This document shows positions 1 to 11,226 of a DNA stretch of 64,000 nt, piece by piece (position 1 is the first letter of the stretch; each line of letters begins with the position of its first letter). Under the pieces are notes generated by a model. That model was not told the DNA's origin. It saw only the letters and a list, made by a program, of their open reading frames with translations, and searched no databases. The translations under genes and the position numbers were made by a program. This DNA comes from Heterohyrax brucei (lineage: Eukaryota > Chordata > Mammalia > Hyracoidea > Procaviidae). The stretch spans positions 8,733,501-8,797,500 of the forward strand of contig CM053143.1 in the NCBI GenBank assembly GCA_028571685.1, in the 5' to 3' direction.

Positions 1-229
1 AACTCAACAGCAGCATAGGGTTGGGTCACTGTAATATAAAGCACTCTCCGTAGTCTATTGAAACCATCTTTTATATGAGCTTGTTTCTCAATACAGAGGA
101 GGGAGAGCTCCTGGTTCATCTTTGTACCACTAGCACACAACACGGTGCTAGTAAGTCTTAACTGCAAATTAATCTTGAAAACACTTTACAGGAATAACTT
201 ACTATTTCAGACTAAAAACCCCATAGGCA
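1..229. other. unique sequence, nothing recognised
   Basis: Non-repetitive AT-rich sequence upstream of the first L1 fragment. No open frame, RNA gene or repeat is recognised. Confidence 0.5.
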
Positions 230-470
230 AAATAAATGCATTTATAGGATGCTGTCCTAGTGGCCTCTTACTAGAAGGGAGAGGAGAGGATAGAGAGGAG
301 GGGACAGGAGACTGTTAAGAGGATACAACGTACATAGAACAATAGGGAGTGTGCTGTCATCAGGCAAGGAGAGCAGAAGAAGCTGCACATAGGCAGGCGT
401 GAAAATTGAAGTTGGGTTGTATACTTTCACTTAATCACAATAAAGAAAAAAGAAAGGAAGGAAAAAAAAA
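230..470 (+). mobile_element. L1 3'UTR end fragment (5'-truncated)
   Basis: Matches the 3' terminal part of the L1s elsewhere in the window (compare 43530-43745 and 35540-35750). Shared blocks are the TAGGATGCTGTCCTAGTGGCC segment, the purine-rich GGAGAGGAGAGG stretch, the GAGTGTGCTGTCA block, and the terminal CACTTAATCACAATAAAG followed by an A-rich tail. It carries no coding sequence. The insertion is a short, heavily 5'-truncated L1 copy. Confidence 0.85.
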
Positions 471-633
471 TTTTGCTTTCAAGCCACTTGCAACTCATAG
501 TAACCCTATGGGACAGAGTAGAACTGCCCCAAAGGGCTTCCAAGAAGTGACTGGTGGATTCAAACTGATGATTTCATGTTACTTGATTAACAGCTGAATG
601 CTTTAACCACTGGTACTATCAGGGCTTCAAAAC
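471..633 (-). mobile_element. AfroSINE (tRNA-derived SINE)
   Basis: Reverse-strand copy. It shows the tail (CAACTCATAGTAACCCTATGGGACAGAG), the central GAACTGCCCC block, and the tRNA-like head (AACCACTGGTACTATCAGGGCTTC). It sits directly after the A-rich tail of the L1 fragment, a common landing site for retroposons. Confidence 0.88.
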
Positions 634-865
634 CCATGGACAGGATACACAAATTATTATTTCAAATCAGGGATTCGGAACTCTAAGAGATTGCTGACTT
701 GCCAACATTCAAAAAATGAGTTTGTAACAGACTAATGATTGGCCACTCAGCAATCAACTGAGTTACTCTGCTTTTTTGGCCCTCATCATCCTCTTGCCTT
801 AACACAGAATACTAAAATGAACACAAAGAAATTAAAAAAAGAATGCCATGCAGAGAAATAATGCA

Positions 866-1204
866 GCTGGTGGCACAATGGTTAATCCTTCAGTTACTAA
901 CCAAAAGGTCATGATTCCAACATCCCCTTAGACAAAAAGACTTGGGAGGGGTTTCTGCTTCTGCAAGCCATTGCTGTTGATTCCAACTCATAGCAACCCT
1001 ATATGACAGAGCAGAACTGCCCCACAGAGTTTCCAGTGAGTGCCTGGTAAATTTGAACCGCTGACTTTTTGGTTAGCAGATGCAGCACTTAACCACTGCA
1101 CTATCAGGGTTTCGCCAGAAAGGTCATCACCTAGGAAGTCCTATGGGGCTACTCCATCACATGGCGTCTCTCTGAGTCACAAACGGCTTGATGGCACACA
1201 GCAA
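866..1204 (+). mobile_element. AfroSINE, long form, split by another SINE
   Basis: The head (GCTGGTGGCACAATGGTTAA) and box-B-like segment lie at 866-965. The tail (AGTCCTATGGGGCT...GAGTCACAAACGGCTTGATGGCA) lies at 1117-1204. The two halves become one SINE when the minus-strand copy between them is removed, so this element is the older insertion. Confidence 0.8.
966..1116 (-). mobile_element. AfroSINE inserted in an AfroSINE
   Basis: Complete reverse-strand copy running from the tail (GTTGATTCCAACTCATAGCAA) to the head (CACTTAACCACTGCACTATC). It interrupts the plus-strand SINE at 866-1204. Confidence 0.85.
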
Positions 1205-1325
1205 TAAAACAGATACCTTTTTAATAGGTAAAAGAATGAAAAAGGTACAAAAACTGTAGATAGAGCAAGGAAGGAATAGAAGAAGGAAAAGTGTTTGACA
1301 TTAATTCATGTGTCGTAGACCACAC

Positions 1326-1461
1326 TGTGGAGCCCAGGTGATGCAGTGGTTAAACAGTGTGGATGCTAATCTAAAGGTCAGCAGTCTGACTGCACCAGCC
1401 CCTCTTTGGAAACCTTATGATGTAGTTCTACTCTGCCCTATAGGGTCTCTATGAGTTGAAC
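1326..1461 (+). mobile_element. AfroSINE
   Basis: Head GGAGCCCAGGTGATGCAGTGG, a box-B-like segment, and CTCTGCCCTATAGGGTCTCTA tail are in order. The 3' tail is truncated after ATGAGTTGAA. Confidence 0.85.
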
Positions 1462-2379
1462 TTTAGCCTAAACTATAAGAAAAATAGACTGAGTTGAGGA
1501 AAATAATAAAGAGCCAACACTCAAATTCATAAAAATAGGAAGGAATATAGGAAAACATGTTAAAGGGAGGAAAGGATTCATATGCATTTTGGGAAGGCAA
1601 AAAGTATAGACAGTAAAATGTCTGGGCCAGATTCATATCGCATGTAATTCATTGGGAATTTTCATCCAGTTATGAGACACTGTACTGTACATGGAATTCA
1701 ATCAGAGATTCCAGACCTCTGAGATATGCCTTTTACGCCCATGTCACACTTGTACATTCCTTGTCCAAATTCTTCCATAGGGTAGTGATGAATGAGAATG
1801 TAGAGTTAAATATAAATAATCATGAACTATAACTCAATACAATAAAAATCATTCCAGCTCAATATTCAAAACCAAAGAAACTATGTTGGCAAATAAAAAA
1901 AATTGAAAATCTGTAAAATTAGGAAATTTGGCTGCCTTGAAGAAAAATGGAAAAACTCAACTTGCTGTGAATTTCTATGAGAGATTAGGCTGAAAATTGT
2001 GTCCTTTGTTGACACATTGCAAAATAAATTCCTTGCTGAGTCATCTTTAAATTCTCATTGAGGAAGAAATAAATTTCTGATCATTGAAAAAGAGGAAATA
2101 AATGTATGGTGTAGTAAGTCTGGGGGTAACTACCACTTTTTCTTATTAAACAATTTCAAGATTATCCAGATGTTTCTACAGAGTTCCCCAGAGAAAACAA
2201 AGGCCATTTCCTGCATAGTGGGAGTGAATTATATTCTATATATGTAACATTTGTATTGTCATTAAAAAAAAAAAAAACGTTTATTCAATAGCGAAGAAAC
2301 TTTGTTAATTCTTGGAAGATAGGAATTACCACCAGGGGCCTTTTGTACTTATTTTACAAGGAAGACTTCATTCTTGTTT
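1462..2379. other. unique AT-rich sequence, nothing recognised
   Basis: About 0.9 kb without a recognised repeat or usable open frame. It contains an A13 run near 2264. Confidence 0.5.
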
Positions 2380-3357
2380 TACTTGACTTCTGTGTAATAC
2401 TTTCATGTCACTCAGGACTACTTTATCTTGATGGCACATCAAGGTACCTAATCTATAACTTTTCAATCTCAGTGCTAAGCAAATAATCCAGAAGCTGGAC
2501 CATATAAAGAAGAATGAGGCATCGGAATTGAAGGAAGACTCAGTAACAAACTGTGTTATGCAGTTGACACAACCTTGCTTGTTGAAAGTGAAGAGGATTT
2601 GAAACACTTACTGACGAAGACCAGAGACCACAGACTTCAGTGCTGATTGCTCCTCAACCTCAAGAGAACGGAAATCTTCACAAGTGCACCAGTAAGCAAC
2701 ACTATAGTAAATGGAGAAAGAATAGAAGTTGTCAAAGATTTCATTTTACTTTGTTCCACAATCAAAGCCCATGGAATTGCAGTCAAGAAATCAAAAGATG
2801 CATTGCACAGGGAAAATATGCCGCTAGAGGACCTCTTTAAAGTGTTAAGAAGCAATGATGTCATCTTGAAGACTAAGACGCACCTGATCCAAGCCATGAT
2901 ATTTTCAATCACACCATATGCATGCAAAAGCTGGACAGCAGGTACGGAAGACAGAAGAAGAATTGACACCTTTGATTGCAGTGTTGGAGAAGAATATCGA
3001 AAGTACCATGGACTGTCAAAAGAACAAACAGGTCTGTTCTGGAAGAAGTACAACTGGAGTGCTCCTTGGAAGCAAGAATGATGAAGCTGTGTTATCTGCA
3101 TAAACCAAACATGCTTTGGATATGTTGTCAGGAGGGATCAGTACCTGGGGAAGGACATCATGATTGGTAATGTAGACAGTCAGTGAAAAAAAGGAAGGCT
3201 TCTATCAAGGTGGATTCACACAGTGGCTGGAACAACGGGCTTAAGCAGGAAAACGATTGTGGGTGTGGTGCAGGACCAGGCAGTGTTTCATTCTGTTGTG
3301 TATAGCGTCATTACAAGTTGGAACCAACTCGATGGTGCCTAACAACAACAACAACAA
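2380..3357 (+). mobile_element. RTE (BovB-clade) LINE 3' part
   Basis: 5'-truncated RTE ending in (AAC)n at 3344-3357, the usual tail of BovB-type RTEs. The reading frame beginning upstream of 2557 encodes the reverse-transcriptase C-terminal half. It includes the stretch after the catalytic motif, then the WTAGTEDRRRIDTFD and YHGLSKEQTGLFWK segments typical of BovB-clade proteins. The 5' boundary is uncertain. A second RTE 3' end lies just downstream at 3589. Confidence 0.85.
2521..3081 (+). pseudogene. RTE reverse transcriptase remnant
   Basis: Frame 1 reads through the RT catalytic motif. The family normally has YADD here, but codons 2557-2568 give Tyr-Ala-Val-Asp, so one catalytic aspartate is lost. 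A TGA stop at 2644 follows in the same frame, then about 140 residues continue (LLNLKRTEIFTSAP..., VVKDFILL...) to a stop near 3081. The seen features are the stop and the D-to-V change. Loss of activity is inferred from the known need for both Asp residues. Confidence 0.8.
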
Positions 3358-3427
3358 CAGTTCAACCAGAAGATCTGACTCAGATGCAGACTGCAGCTAT
3401 GATCTGGAGCATTTTGGTGAGGTCAAG

Positions 3428-3588
3428 GAGTCCTGTGGCCACAGTGTTTAAAGTGATTGCTAACCAAAAGATTGTTGGTTGGAAACCTCCGGTGGCTTCA
3501 AGGGAGAAATATATGGCAATCTGCTTCCTAAATATTTACAGTCTTGGAAATATTGTGGGTCAGAATGAACTCAGTGACAGTGGGTGAA
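3428..3588 (+). mobile_element. AfroSINE, long form, degraded
   Basis: The head is weak (AAAGTGATTGCTAACCAAAAGA). It is followed by the long-form middle (GGGAGAAATATATGGCAATCTGCTTCC) and a tail with GGTCAGAATGAACTCAGTGACAG. It lies between two RTE 3' ends. Confidence 0.7.
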
Positions 3589-3916
3589 TATACCATAGAC
3601 TGAGAGAAGAATAAACAAATTGGTCATAGAAGAAGTACAACTGGAATGGTCCTTGAAAACCAGGAGAGAGAAACTTCACCTCCCATACTCTGGACATGTT
3701 ATCAGGAGGAACAAGTCCCTAGAGAAGAACAGTATGCTTGGTCAAATACAAGATCAGCTAAACAGAGGTAGACCTTCAATGAAATGGACTGACACAGTGG
3801 TCACAATAGGCTCACGTATAACAACCATCACTAGCAGAGTACAGGACAGTGTTTCTTGTTACAGAGGGTCACTGCAAGTTGGAACCAGCATTATGGCACC
3901 TGCCAACAATAACGAT
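3589..3916 (+). mobile_element. RTE (BovB-clade) LINE 3' end, second copy
   Basis: Repeats the terminal RTE segment seen at 3000-3357: ACCATAGACTG, GAAGAAGTACAACTGGA, GGACATGTTATCAGGAGGA, and GACTGACACAGTGGTCACAA. It ends with GGCACCTGCCAACAATAACGA. It is a separate 5'-truncated insertion from the upstream copy, because that one already carries its own (AAC)n tail. Confidence 0.82.
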
Positions 3917-3951
3917 GTAATGAAGCAGTCACAAAAGAGAATACCAAAACA

Positions 3952-4120
3952 AAAAGCCAAAACCAAACTCACCGCTGTCCTGTCAATTCTGACTCGTAGC
4001 AACCCTATAGGACAGAGTAGAACTGCTCCATAGAGTTTTCCAAGGAGTGCCTGACAGATTCAAACTACCCACCTTTTGGCTAGCAGTTGTAGCACTTAAC
4101 CAGTACACCACCAGGATTTC
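3952..4120 (-). mobile_element. AfroSINE
   Basis: Full reverse-strand copy: AAACCAAACTCACCGCTGTCC tail, GACAGAGTAGAACTGCTCC, CCAAGGAGTGCCTG, and CACTTAACCAGTACACCACC head. Confidence 0.9.
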
Positions 4121-4691
4121 TGAGTTAGTATAAATACACAGAAACAATCTCAGGAAAGAAAAAACTGACTAGAGCAATGTCACACAACACCTGATTAATA
4201 ATTATCATAAATGTGTGTTTACTCCTGCTTATTTAGAAAAGGGCTCCATAAGTTTGGGCATTTTTCTATAATTCTCTATAGGCTGCCTCATGCATAGTAG
4301 TATTTGACTAACATTTGGTGAAAGAAGTGATGTGACTGGAGAGACCTGGCAGCTATAAGGCACGTAATCTACCAGTGGGTCAGAGAGGTGGGAGCATTGG
4401 GGGTGAGATTAAAAAAGTCACAGATCATTTAACCACAGCATCATCTGTTACAGTCTTAACACAAGTGAGGACTATTTTTGCACCTTTAGTTACTACATCT
4501 AGTGCACTTAATGCTCATAAGAAAATCATAAAACAAACATATTACCTTACTATTAAACATGACGATAGAAGGTATACAGGTGGCTTTGGATTCTAGAGCT
4601 GGTGTCACTGAAAACCTAGATACCTTCTCCTGAGACCTAAGGTTTCCTTCAAGGAGATTTGTTCACGGGAGTGAAAGGAAGTAATGGAAAG
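4121..4691. other. unique sequence, nothing recognised
   Basis: No recognised repeat or convincing open frame. Confidence 0.5.
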
Positions 4692-4876
4692 AGCTACTGT
4701 TAGCTGCCTTTGCATCAGCTTTGACTCGTGGCAACCACCTGTGTCTCAGAGGAGAAATGTGTTTTGTAGGGTGTTCAGTGTTTTTGCAAATAGATTGAAT
4801 GCATCTGGGTTAACTTGAACCACCAAGCTTTTGTGTTAGCCACTCAGTGTTTTCTTGTTTCTGCCACCCAGAGGCT
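4692..4876 (-). mobile_element. AfroSINE-related SINE, long/old subtype
   Basis: Divergent reverse-strand copy with GCATCAGCTTTGACTCGTGGCAA tail block, TTTTGCAAATAGATTG middle, and GTTAACTTGAACCACCAAGCTTTTG box region. It resembles the copies at 12315-12522 and 51622-51838, which share the GCAAAAAGATTGCCAGGC-type middle. Confidence 0.65.
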
Positions 4877-6909
4877 CCATATAGAGATAAAAATTATCCA
4901 GAATGTCTATAGAAATGCCCAATTTATCCTCTCACAATGAGTATAATTTGTGTTCCCAAAGTAGGGACACGTTTCCCTCAAGTATACCACTTTGAAATCT
5001 GAATACTAGATGTGGGCGTGTGTAAGACAGGTAAGAATGATAGTACACCCGATTCACAAATGAGAGAAAAGAAAAACAGGCACAAATGATTGAAGCCTTT
5101 CTGACATCAGTGGCAAAGAGGAGGAGATTTAAGGAGAGCCTCTGGTTTTTTGAGCTGTCACTGATTCACTTGACAGCTACGAGTGCTTAATCTCAGTTTC
5201 TGTCACCCTTAAAACAAATGCAAATATTATCTTTCACGTTCAAGTGTAATGTAAATAAGATGTGATGTTAAAAACGTATTAATGTTATTTGATATATCTT
5301 GATTATGCAAAATAAGTTCAGTGCCTCAGATCTGTAAACATCTGCAGCTGAAGTAGATACAGAGGAAAATGAATTAAATGGTAGTAGGCAGAACCACCTG
5401 AAATGATTAAAAATATGAAATTATCTAATCTATATTTGCTGGTGGAGCTGGGGCGGGGAGGCTGCTTCTGGAAAATAAAAGGGTAAATTCAAATCATTTG
5501 GTTTGCCTGATCTTGACTGGCTTCACAAAATCATTAAAATCTAAATATACTACATTGAAATTATAATACTTTCAGGTTGAATAAAATTGTAGAATTGTCA
5601 TACCAGCATTTGACCCCACAAACCTTAATTTTCCGTGGAGCTTATTTCCAATAACTTCCAATCCTATTGTGGTGCAGGATGCTCATCTGCTCCTCTGATT
5701 CAGAAGGTACTGTGTCAGAGTATAGTAGAGGCAAATGGGCACTGGAAATTCCTGAACTTTTCATGAATAAACTACGATGTCATCTCACTGCTAAACCAGC
5801 TGTAATAGCATTGAAATGTGAGAACCATTCCTACATACTTACGGATTCAAGAAATATACAACATCATCCTACTTTTAATTTTATTTCTGAATCTCAAGAT
5901 GTAAAAGCCATCAAAATAATATTAATTTATATGATAACTAAAACAGACCGCTAGAATATGTTTATAGTGTTTTTCTTAAATGCTATTTTGATGAACAATT
6001 TAATGATAGGAAGAAAGAACAATACTTTGTTCATTACTTCAGTGTTTTGTTTTTCATAGAAAGATGTGCTAGGTTTTATAATCCATGTTTTCTGTGTGGC
6101 TTACAAGGCTCATTAATTTCTTAACCAAATATAACATTACAATAACTAAATGACTACATAGTTATGCTGTATCAATAAGCTTCAGTTTTTCTTTAATTCT
6201 GTGGCTTCCCTAAAATCAAAAAATATATATAAATGATTTAAAATATATGAAAATATTCTGTCTATATTTCTTAAGTTGCTGAAAGAGTGGGTACACTGTA
6301 GAACCTCCATCATTGTGGTCAGTTGGATTCCCATCTCTGTGACACGAGTTAGTCACTCTATGACATCATAAGATCTCTAGGATTTTATTCATTGGGTGTT
6401 GCTTTCTTGTGATCAGATACTTTACAGGAAGGAAACTCATGTGTGGTTTCCTTAGTAGCTAGTTTAATAGATTTAATCATAACTCATTTTGGCATTGTGT
6501 GACTGAATGTAATTCAGCAATAATTAAGGTCCACTCAGCAGGAAAGCATTCTGGCAACTTCAGAATACGAAGGCTAGTTTTCCATCATGGGACACATTCA
6601 CCCCCCCAAAATAAAATCACCAAGATGTGTAATGTGAAAATGCAGGTGAAACATGTGTGTAGAAGACCTAATAAGTAGACGGACAAAAGAGCAAACTTAC
6701 CTTAAACCTCTCTAGAGGTTTGATTATTACGTAATCAGTAAAAGTAACAGTGATTTCAGCCACCATTTATTAGCTACTGACTGTGTGGGTTATTGCTTTA
6801 TATAATTATCTCACTGAATTTCTGGAGCAACCATGAGACTAAGATATTACGGTGCTGGTTTTGTTAAAAACAAGGAAAAATGCTCAGAAAGTTAATAAAT
6901 AAATCCAAG
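4877..6909. other. unique AT-rich sequence, nothing recognised
   Basis: About 2 kb of AT-rich DNA with no recognised repeat. A 95-codon open frame at 5667-5954 has no recognisable domain and no support as a gene. A short C-run is at 6601. Confidence 0.5.
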
Positions 6910-6914
6910 GTCAT

Positions 6915-7461
6915 TGTTTTAGTCATCTAGTCTGCTCTAACAGAAATATCACAAGTGGAAGAAGGCTTTAACAAAGAAAAGTTGATTCTTACACAGTCTA
7001 GTAGGCTACAAGTCTGAATTCAGGGTGTCTGCTCCAGGCGAAGGGCTTTCCCTCTGTCAGCTGTGGAGGAAAATCCTTGCGTCACCTCAGTCTTTGGTCG
7101 GGGAGCATCTTGGCACAGAAACCTCGGGTCTGAAGGATGTGCTCTTTTTCGGGTGCAGCTTTCTTGATGGTGTGAGGTTCCCAACACTTGCTTCGCTTTC
7201 CTTTTATCCCTTGGAGGATAAGAGGGTAAAAGGAGGAGCCTCTGGGGAAACTCCAGTGGAGCAGCAAGGTCACCTTAGGAAGAAATTCACAGTCCCACCC
7301 TAATCCTCTCTAACACAATCCACTCTTCTTACCACAGGCAAAGATTAAGACTTACAGCATAAGGAAATCACAAAATGGAGGGCAGTCACAGAATACAGGG
7401 AATCCTGGCCCAGCCAGATTACTACATATGTTTTGGGGGGTACAGAATTCAATCCATGCCA
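6915..7461 (-). mobile_element. solo LTR, family LTR-B, with 5-bp target duplication
   Basis: Begins TGTTTTAGTCATCTAG and ends AATTCAATCCATGCCA, so the ends are TG...CA. It is flanked by the direct repeat GTCAT (6910-6914 and 7462-7466). The same family recurs at 20797-21360 (-), 21523-22059 (+), 50981-51480 (+) and 63704 onward (+). No internal retroviral sequence is attached. The size, termini and 5-bp duplication fit an ERVL/MaLR-class solo LTR; the precise Repbase name is not claimed. Confidence 0.85.
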
Positions 7462-7466
7462 GTCAT

Positions 7467-8219
7467 ACTCTCACTGATAGTCAAAACCTGTGTTTTCTGA
7501 ATCTAAAGGCTTTCACAGTCCCCAGCAGCTATACATCCACTGAAGACCATGATTTCCTAGTGTATGTCTCGTCCTCATAGAGATAAAATGCAGAAAACTT
7601 GCTCCTAAATGTTTTGGAACATTTCTTCCCGACTTTGAGTACACAGTGGAAACATCTGGTTGCTCTGTTCAAAGATGGTTACTCGGGGACTGGTGCACAA
7701 AGGTGATTGCCACTTAGCTTGAAGGTGGGATCTGTCCTGATTAGGAAGAGGGAGAGCCAACTGAGAGGTGTGATTTCAGAAGCACTAAAAGATCCTTTGT
7801 CATAAGAACTCCCTCCAGGGCTTTTCTACAAAAGTTAAAACACCATTCCGACGGTAGTTCTTCGCTTTTTTGCAGGGTTTTGGAGATGAGGTGAGTATGG
7901 CAGGACTTTAGGAACTGGGAAGGTGGAGAGTTGAAGAGGGAGGATGGAGCCCAAGCTCCAGTAGCACTTGTGCTTTGTTTGAGGGTAGGAACCATGCTTA
8001 TTTTGTCTCCCCAACATGTAACCCAGTATGTGGCATTTTGCTTTTTGTTAGCTTAGTTTTCATATCTTCTTTTCTCAAAATATATTATAGGAAGGGGACA
8101 AAGAAGGGAATCTGAAAATTCTGGAAGCTTGGGTTGGAATCATCTGGTAGACTTTCAGGATTTAGTTAGGGGGAGAATTAAGACAGACTCGAAGTGTAGG
8201 ACACCATCAATAACAGACT
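7467..8219. other. unique sequence, nothing recognised
   Basis: Short open frames here on the minus strand (7741-8017) overlap one another in different frames and show no domain. Confidence 0.5.
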
Positions 8220-8335
8220 GTGTTGTTATTCTTTGTCCTTGAGTCAGTCCCTGACTTCTGGTGACCTCATACACATTGGGACAAAATACCATTTTGTTTT
8301 GCGCCATTCTCACGACCAGCTGTGGTTAGGAGGAT
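8220..8335 (-). mobile_element. RTE LINE 3' end, degraded
   Basis: Reverse-strand match to the RTE terminus: TGTTGTTATT, then a TGGTGACCTCATACAC block, then TTTTGCGCCATTCTCACGACC, corresponding to the CAGGACCGGGCAGTG end of the plus-strand copies. Confidence 0.6.
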
Positions 8336-8404
8336 AGTTACAATCCACACACTTCTGATTTTCAGAAGTAAGTCATCAGGCATTTCTTTCTAAATGTATA
8401 AGAT

Positions 8405-8836
8405 ACATAGTAGTCTAATACGGAGCAAGGACTTTAGACTTAGACAAAATTCTAGCTCTTCCTCCACTAACCGTGGAAGCTTGTGCAAATTATTTAATCC
8501 GAATCTCAGCTTCTCATCTCTAAAATGAGGATTAATAATTCCTTCCATCCATCCAGTCATTAATTCAGTTCTTTGAAGGGTAATCGAGGGAGTAATTAGA
8601 TGATACACGTGGAGTACTTAGTACACTATCCTAAATACAGTAGCCCACCAAAACAAACAAACACAGTCATTGCTGTCGAGTTGAGTTTGACGCACAGTGA
8701 TCCTACAGGACAGAGAATTGTCCTATAAGGTTTCTAAACACATTCTGGTGGATTCAAACTGCCAACCTTTTAATAAATAGTTGAATACTTAACCAGCGTG
8801 ACACCAGGGCTCCGTAGTGAGCACTCAAAAAGGAAA
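8405..8836 (+). mobile_element. MIR (CORE-SINE), split by an AfroSINE
   Basis: Shows the MIR order: a GGACTTTAGACTTAGACAAAA segment, CTAGCTCTTCCTCCACTAAC, TCTCATCTCTAAAATGAGGA, and GTGGAGTACTTAGTACACT. After the AfroSINE (8643-8813) it resumes with GTAGTGAGCACTCAAAAAGG, the normal MIR 3' end. Confidence 0.8.
8643..8813 (-). mobile_element. AfroSINE inserted in a MIR
   Basis: Complete but divergent copy from AAACAAACAAACACAGTCATTG (tail) to CTTAACCAGCGTGACACCAGG (head). The GTAG of the MIR flanks both sides, consistent with a short target duplication. Confidence 0.85.
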
Positions 8837-8869
8837 AGAAATCCAACTTTTTAAAAATCTTCATTCTCA

Positions 8870-9005
8870 CCATCTATGATGTAGGTACTAGCATCTCCAT
8901 TTAACAAATAAACTGCTACTTAAAGAATTCAACTAGCTTTAACAAGATCATATAACTATTAAGTGATGGCGGCTTTGTCCTGGCTCTTAAGGACCATATT
9001 CTATT
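8870..9005 (-). mobile_element. MIR fragment
   Basis: Reverse-strand MIR signature: CATCTCCATTTAACAAATAAACTG..., then ATCATATAACTATTAAGTGATGGCGGCTTTG, equivalent to the ancestral TCACACAGCTAGTAAGTGGC. Strongly diverged. Confidence 0.6.
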
Positions 9006-9524
9006 GATTGCTTGAAAAAAGACAAGCTTCCAAGACGTCACTGTAAGGCGAAGGCTTTGCCTTATAGTTCACTGAGCTGAGTTATCCTACCCATTTATTC
9101 ACTGAGGTTTAGTTAGACCTGGTATAAGCGACTGACAGTTAATCTCTGATTCAGGAATAAACGTACACTCTGGCTTCTATTTTCAAATTTTGCATCGCAG
9201 CAAATTCTTCCCTTGTGCTTCTTCAGTGCACGCCGGGTAGAAGGAGGCTTGGGCCTTGGCAGGAGGCTCCCTCATTACTAGCTCCGCATCACTGGCGCGA
9301 CGCCTCCTTGTTTGCCAAGTCACTGGTTGCTCCTTTGCTTTATTTGAGGCAGTTTAGTTTAATTTTTCATTATGACAGGTTTTTGTCTCCAATTCTTTAT
9401 TTGGAGCATGGCTCTCAAAACTTTTTCATCCTGTAATCCCTTTGAGGATTTCCACAACCTCAAACACACCTTAAACCACTTTTGCTATTAAAATGCAAGT
9501 GGAGAAGAATAATTCAGCTGTTAG
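9006..9524. other. unique sequence with a small GC-richer patch
   Basis: No recognised repeat. Positions 9220-9320 are locally GC-richer with a few CpGs (ACGCCGGG, GGCGCGACGCC) but too short for a CpG island. Confidence 0.5.
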
Positions 9525-9615
9525 GAGAAGTGGGGGAAACCCTATAGGGCAGTTCTGCTCTGTCACATGGATGACTATGAGTCAGAATCGACTCCACAAC
9601 ATCCACCAACAACAT
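9525..9615 (+). mobile_element. AfroSINE 3' half
   Basis: 5'-truncated: ACCCTATAGGGCAGTTCTGC, then ATGAGTCAGAATCGACTCC and ACAACATCCACCAACAACA. Confidence 0.75.
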
Positions 9616-11226
9616 ATGTGTATATTATTCTTATCTACCATACCTAAATATAATTCATTTTATCTCATATGTCAATTTTCAAAAGTATTTTTAAAAGGAG
9701 GAAAACACTCAAGGGGAGGTAGGAGGTGTACGGTATGCTGGATGGGCAGGAAATTAGGCCCTGTAGTAGAGAAAAAGGAGATGTGGGCATGCTCTAGGAG
9801 AAGAGATTTTACTGGGAATCTACACCTGCCCTTTGCTAACAGCCATTAGAAATAAAGCAGCTCTGGTTCTGGGATTCCCTCAGCATATCCCTGGGGAAAC
9901 ATGACACCTTCTTAGAAAAATAGTGATTAGAATCAGCCACCTTTTTCTCTTCGTCCCCAAACCTTTGCCTTCCATCTCAGAAATCCTCCCCTTTTGCCAT
10001 TCACTCATGTTTGCTTCGTTATGGTCTCACTGGTCTCTTCCTCACCTACCCACTCTTGTTTGGAGGAATCTGTGATTAGATCTATTTCCTTTGGTTTCTC
10101 AAATGCCCAGACCTATAACCCTGTTGAGTTGACTCCTAGAGCTAAATTGACCTCTGACATAGAATGACTCAGTTCCACATTCACCGTTTATGTTTTTCCT
10201 GAACATAAATGAATAACATTAGGATTTTTGCATTTTATCGGTGTGAAAAATTTCCCAGAAAATCGGAGTGGGCCTTCTGTTTAACAGGTTTCTATTTTTT
10301 TTCATACCTGGCTTTCCCGGATTGATCAAATAGCAGCTGTTTTTCTCCCCAGCTTCCCCCTTCAGTTACAGAGAAAATAAACTACTTCCTGACCTAAGCG
10401 GCTGGCATAGAGTGATGTTATTATCCTCAATGAGTAGCTTAACTCTAGAGCTAGAGGAAGTGAGCTCTTAGCATTGTTTGCCTATTGAGTAAGGTTTATT
10501 TTTTTCTTTGGGAAAAAGAACTTATCAACTTTTAAGGACATTGGCCTTATGCTGGGCCCACATACAAAACTGTGTGTGATCACTGAGGGTTCAACTACTA
10601 CCAAGATTCTGCATGTCTGTGGCCAGCTCTGGGCCATTTGTTCTTTCCAGTACCCCTTCTGATGTCTGGTTCTCATCCAGCCCTTCCTAAGGTCATTTGC
10701 TTTGTGCTATCTCACTGATACTTCTGTCACTGCTTATTTTATATTTTCCTATTCTGACTGTAGCTACCAACTCAGGTTAGCGACTCTATATCATGGAGAA
10801 TTCACATTACGTTATCTTTACCATTTTATTGTGTCTTTATATAGTTTCACATTGTTCTTTGTGGTAATTACAAAACTGTCCATTGCTTTGCTGTATCCTC
10901 TGTCTACTTACATGGACTACTTAAATACTGTTTTCTCTGCCACTCTTTTCTTCTGTCACTGCTCAGCTCAAGCTTCCCATGACTGTTGATCTACCATCTA
11001 AGCAACTTATCCTCGCTTCCTGTAACCAGAAGTAAGACCAAAGTTACTTGTCCCTGAAAACTTAGTTTTGATCTTTCTGGAACAAAAGATACGTGTGATG
11101 TGAAATACTTCTTTGTCTCGCCCAGTAGTTTATCTTTTCTCCTTCCTTCCCACTTTCTCACTTATGTCTCTTACTCTCTTCCTTCAAAATAATTCTCACT
11201 AGCAGTTTCTGTCCTTATATGTGTAT
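9616..11226. other. unique sequence, nothing recognised
   Basis: About 1.6 kb with no recognised repeat. The open frame at 10702-10989 has no start context, domain or homology that I recognise. Confidence 0.5.

Noticed and set aside
9215..9320. Possible CpG island or promoter
   Set aside because: Only about 100 bp with few CpGs; no transcription start context or downstream exon is visible.
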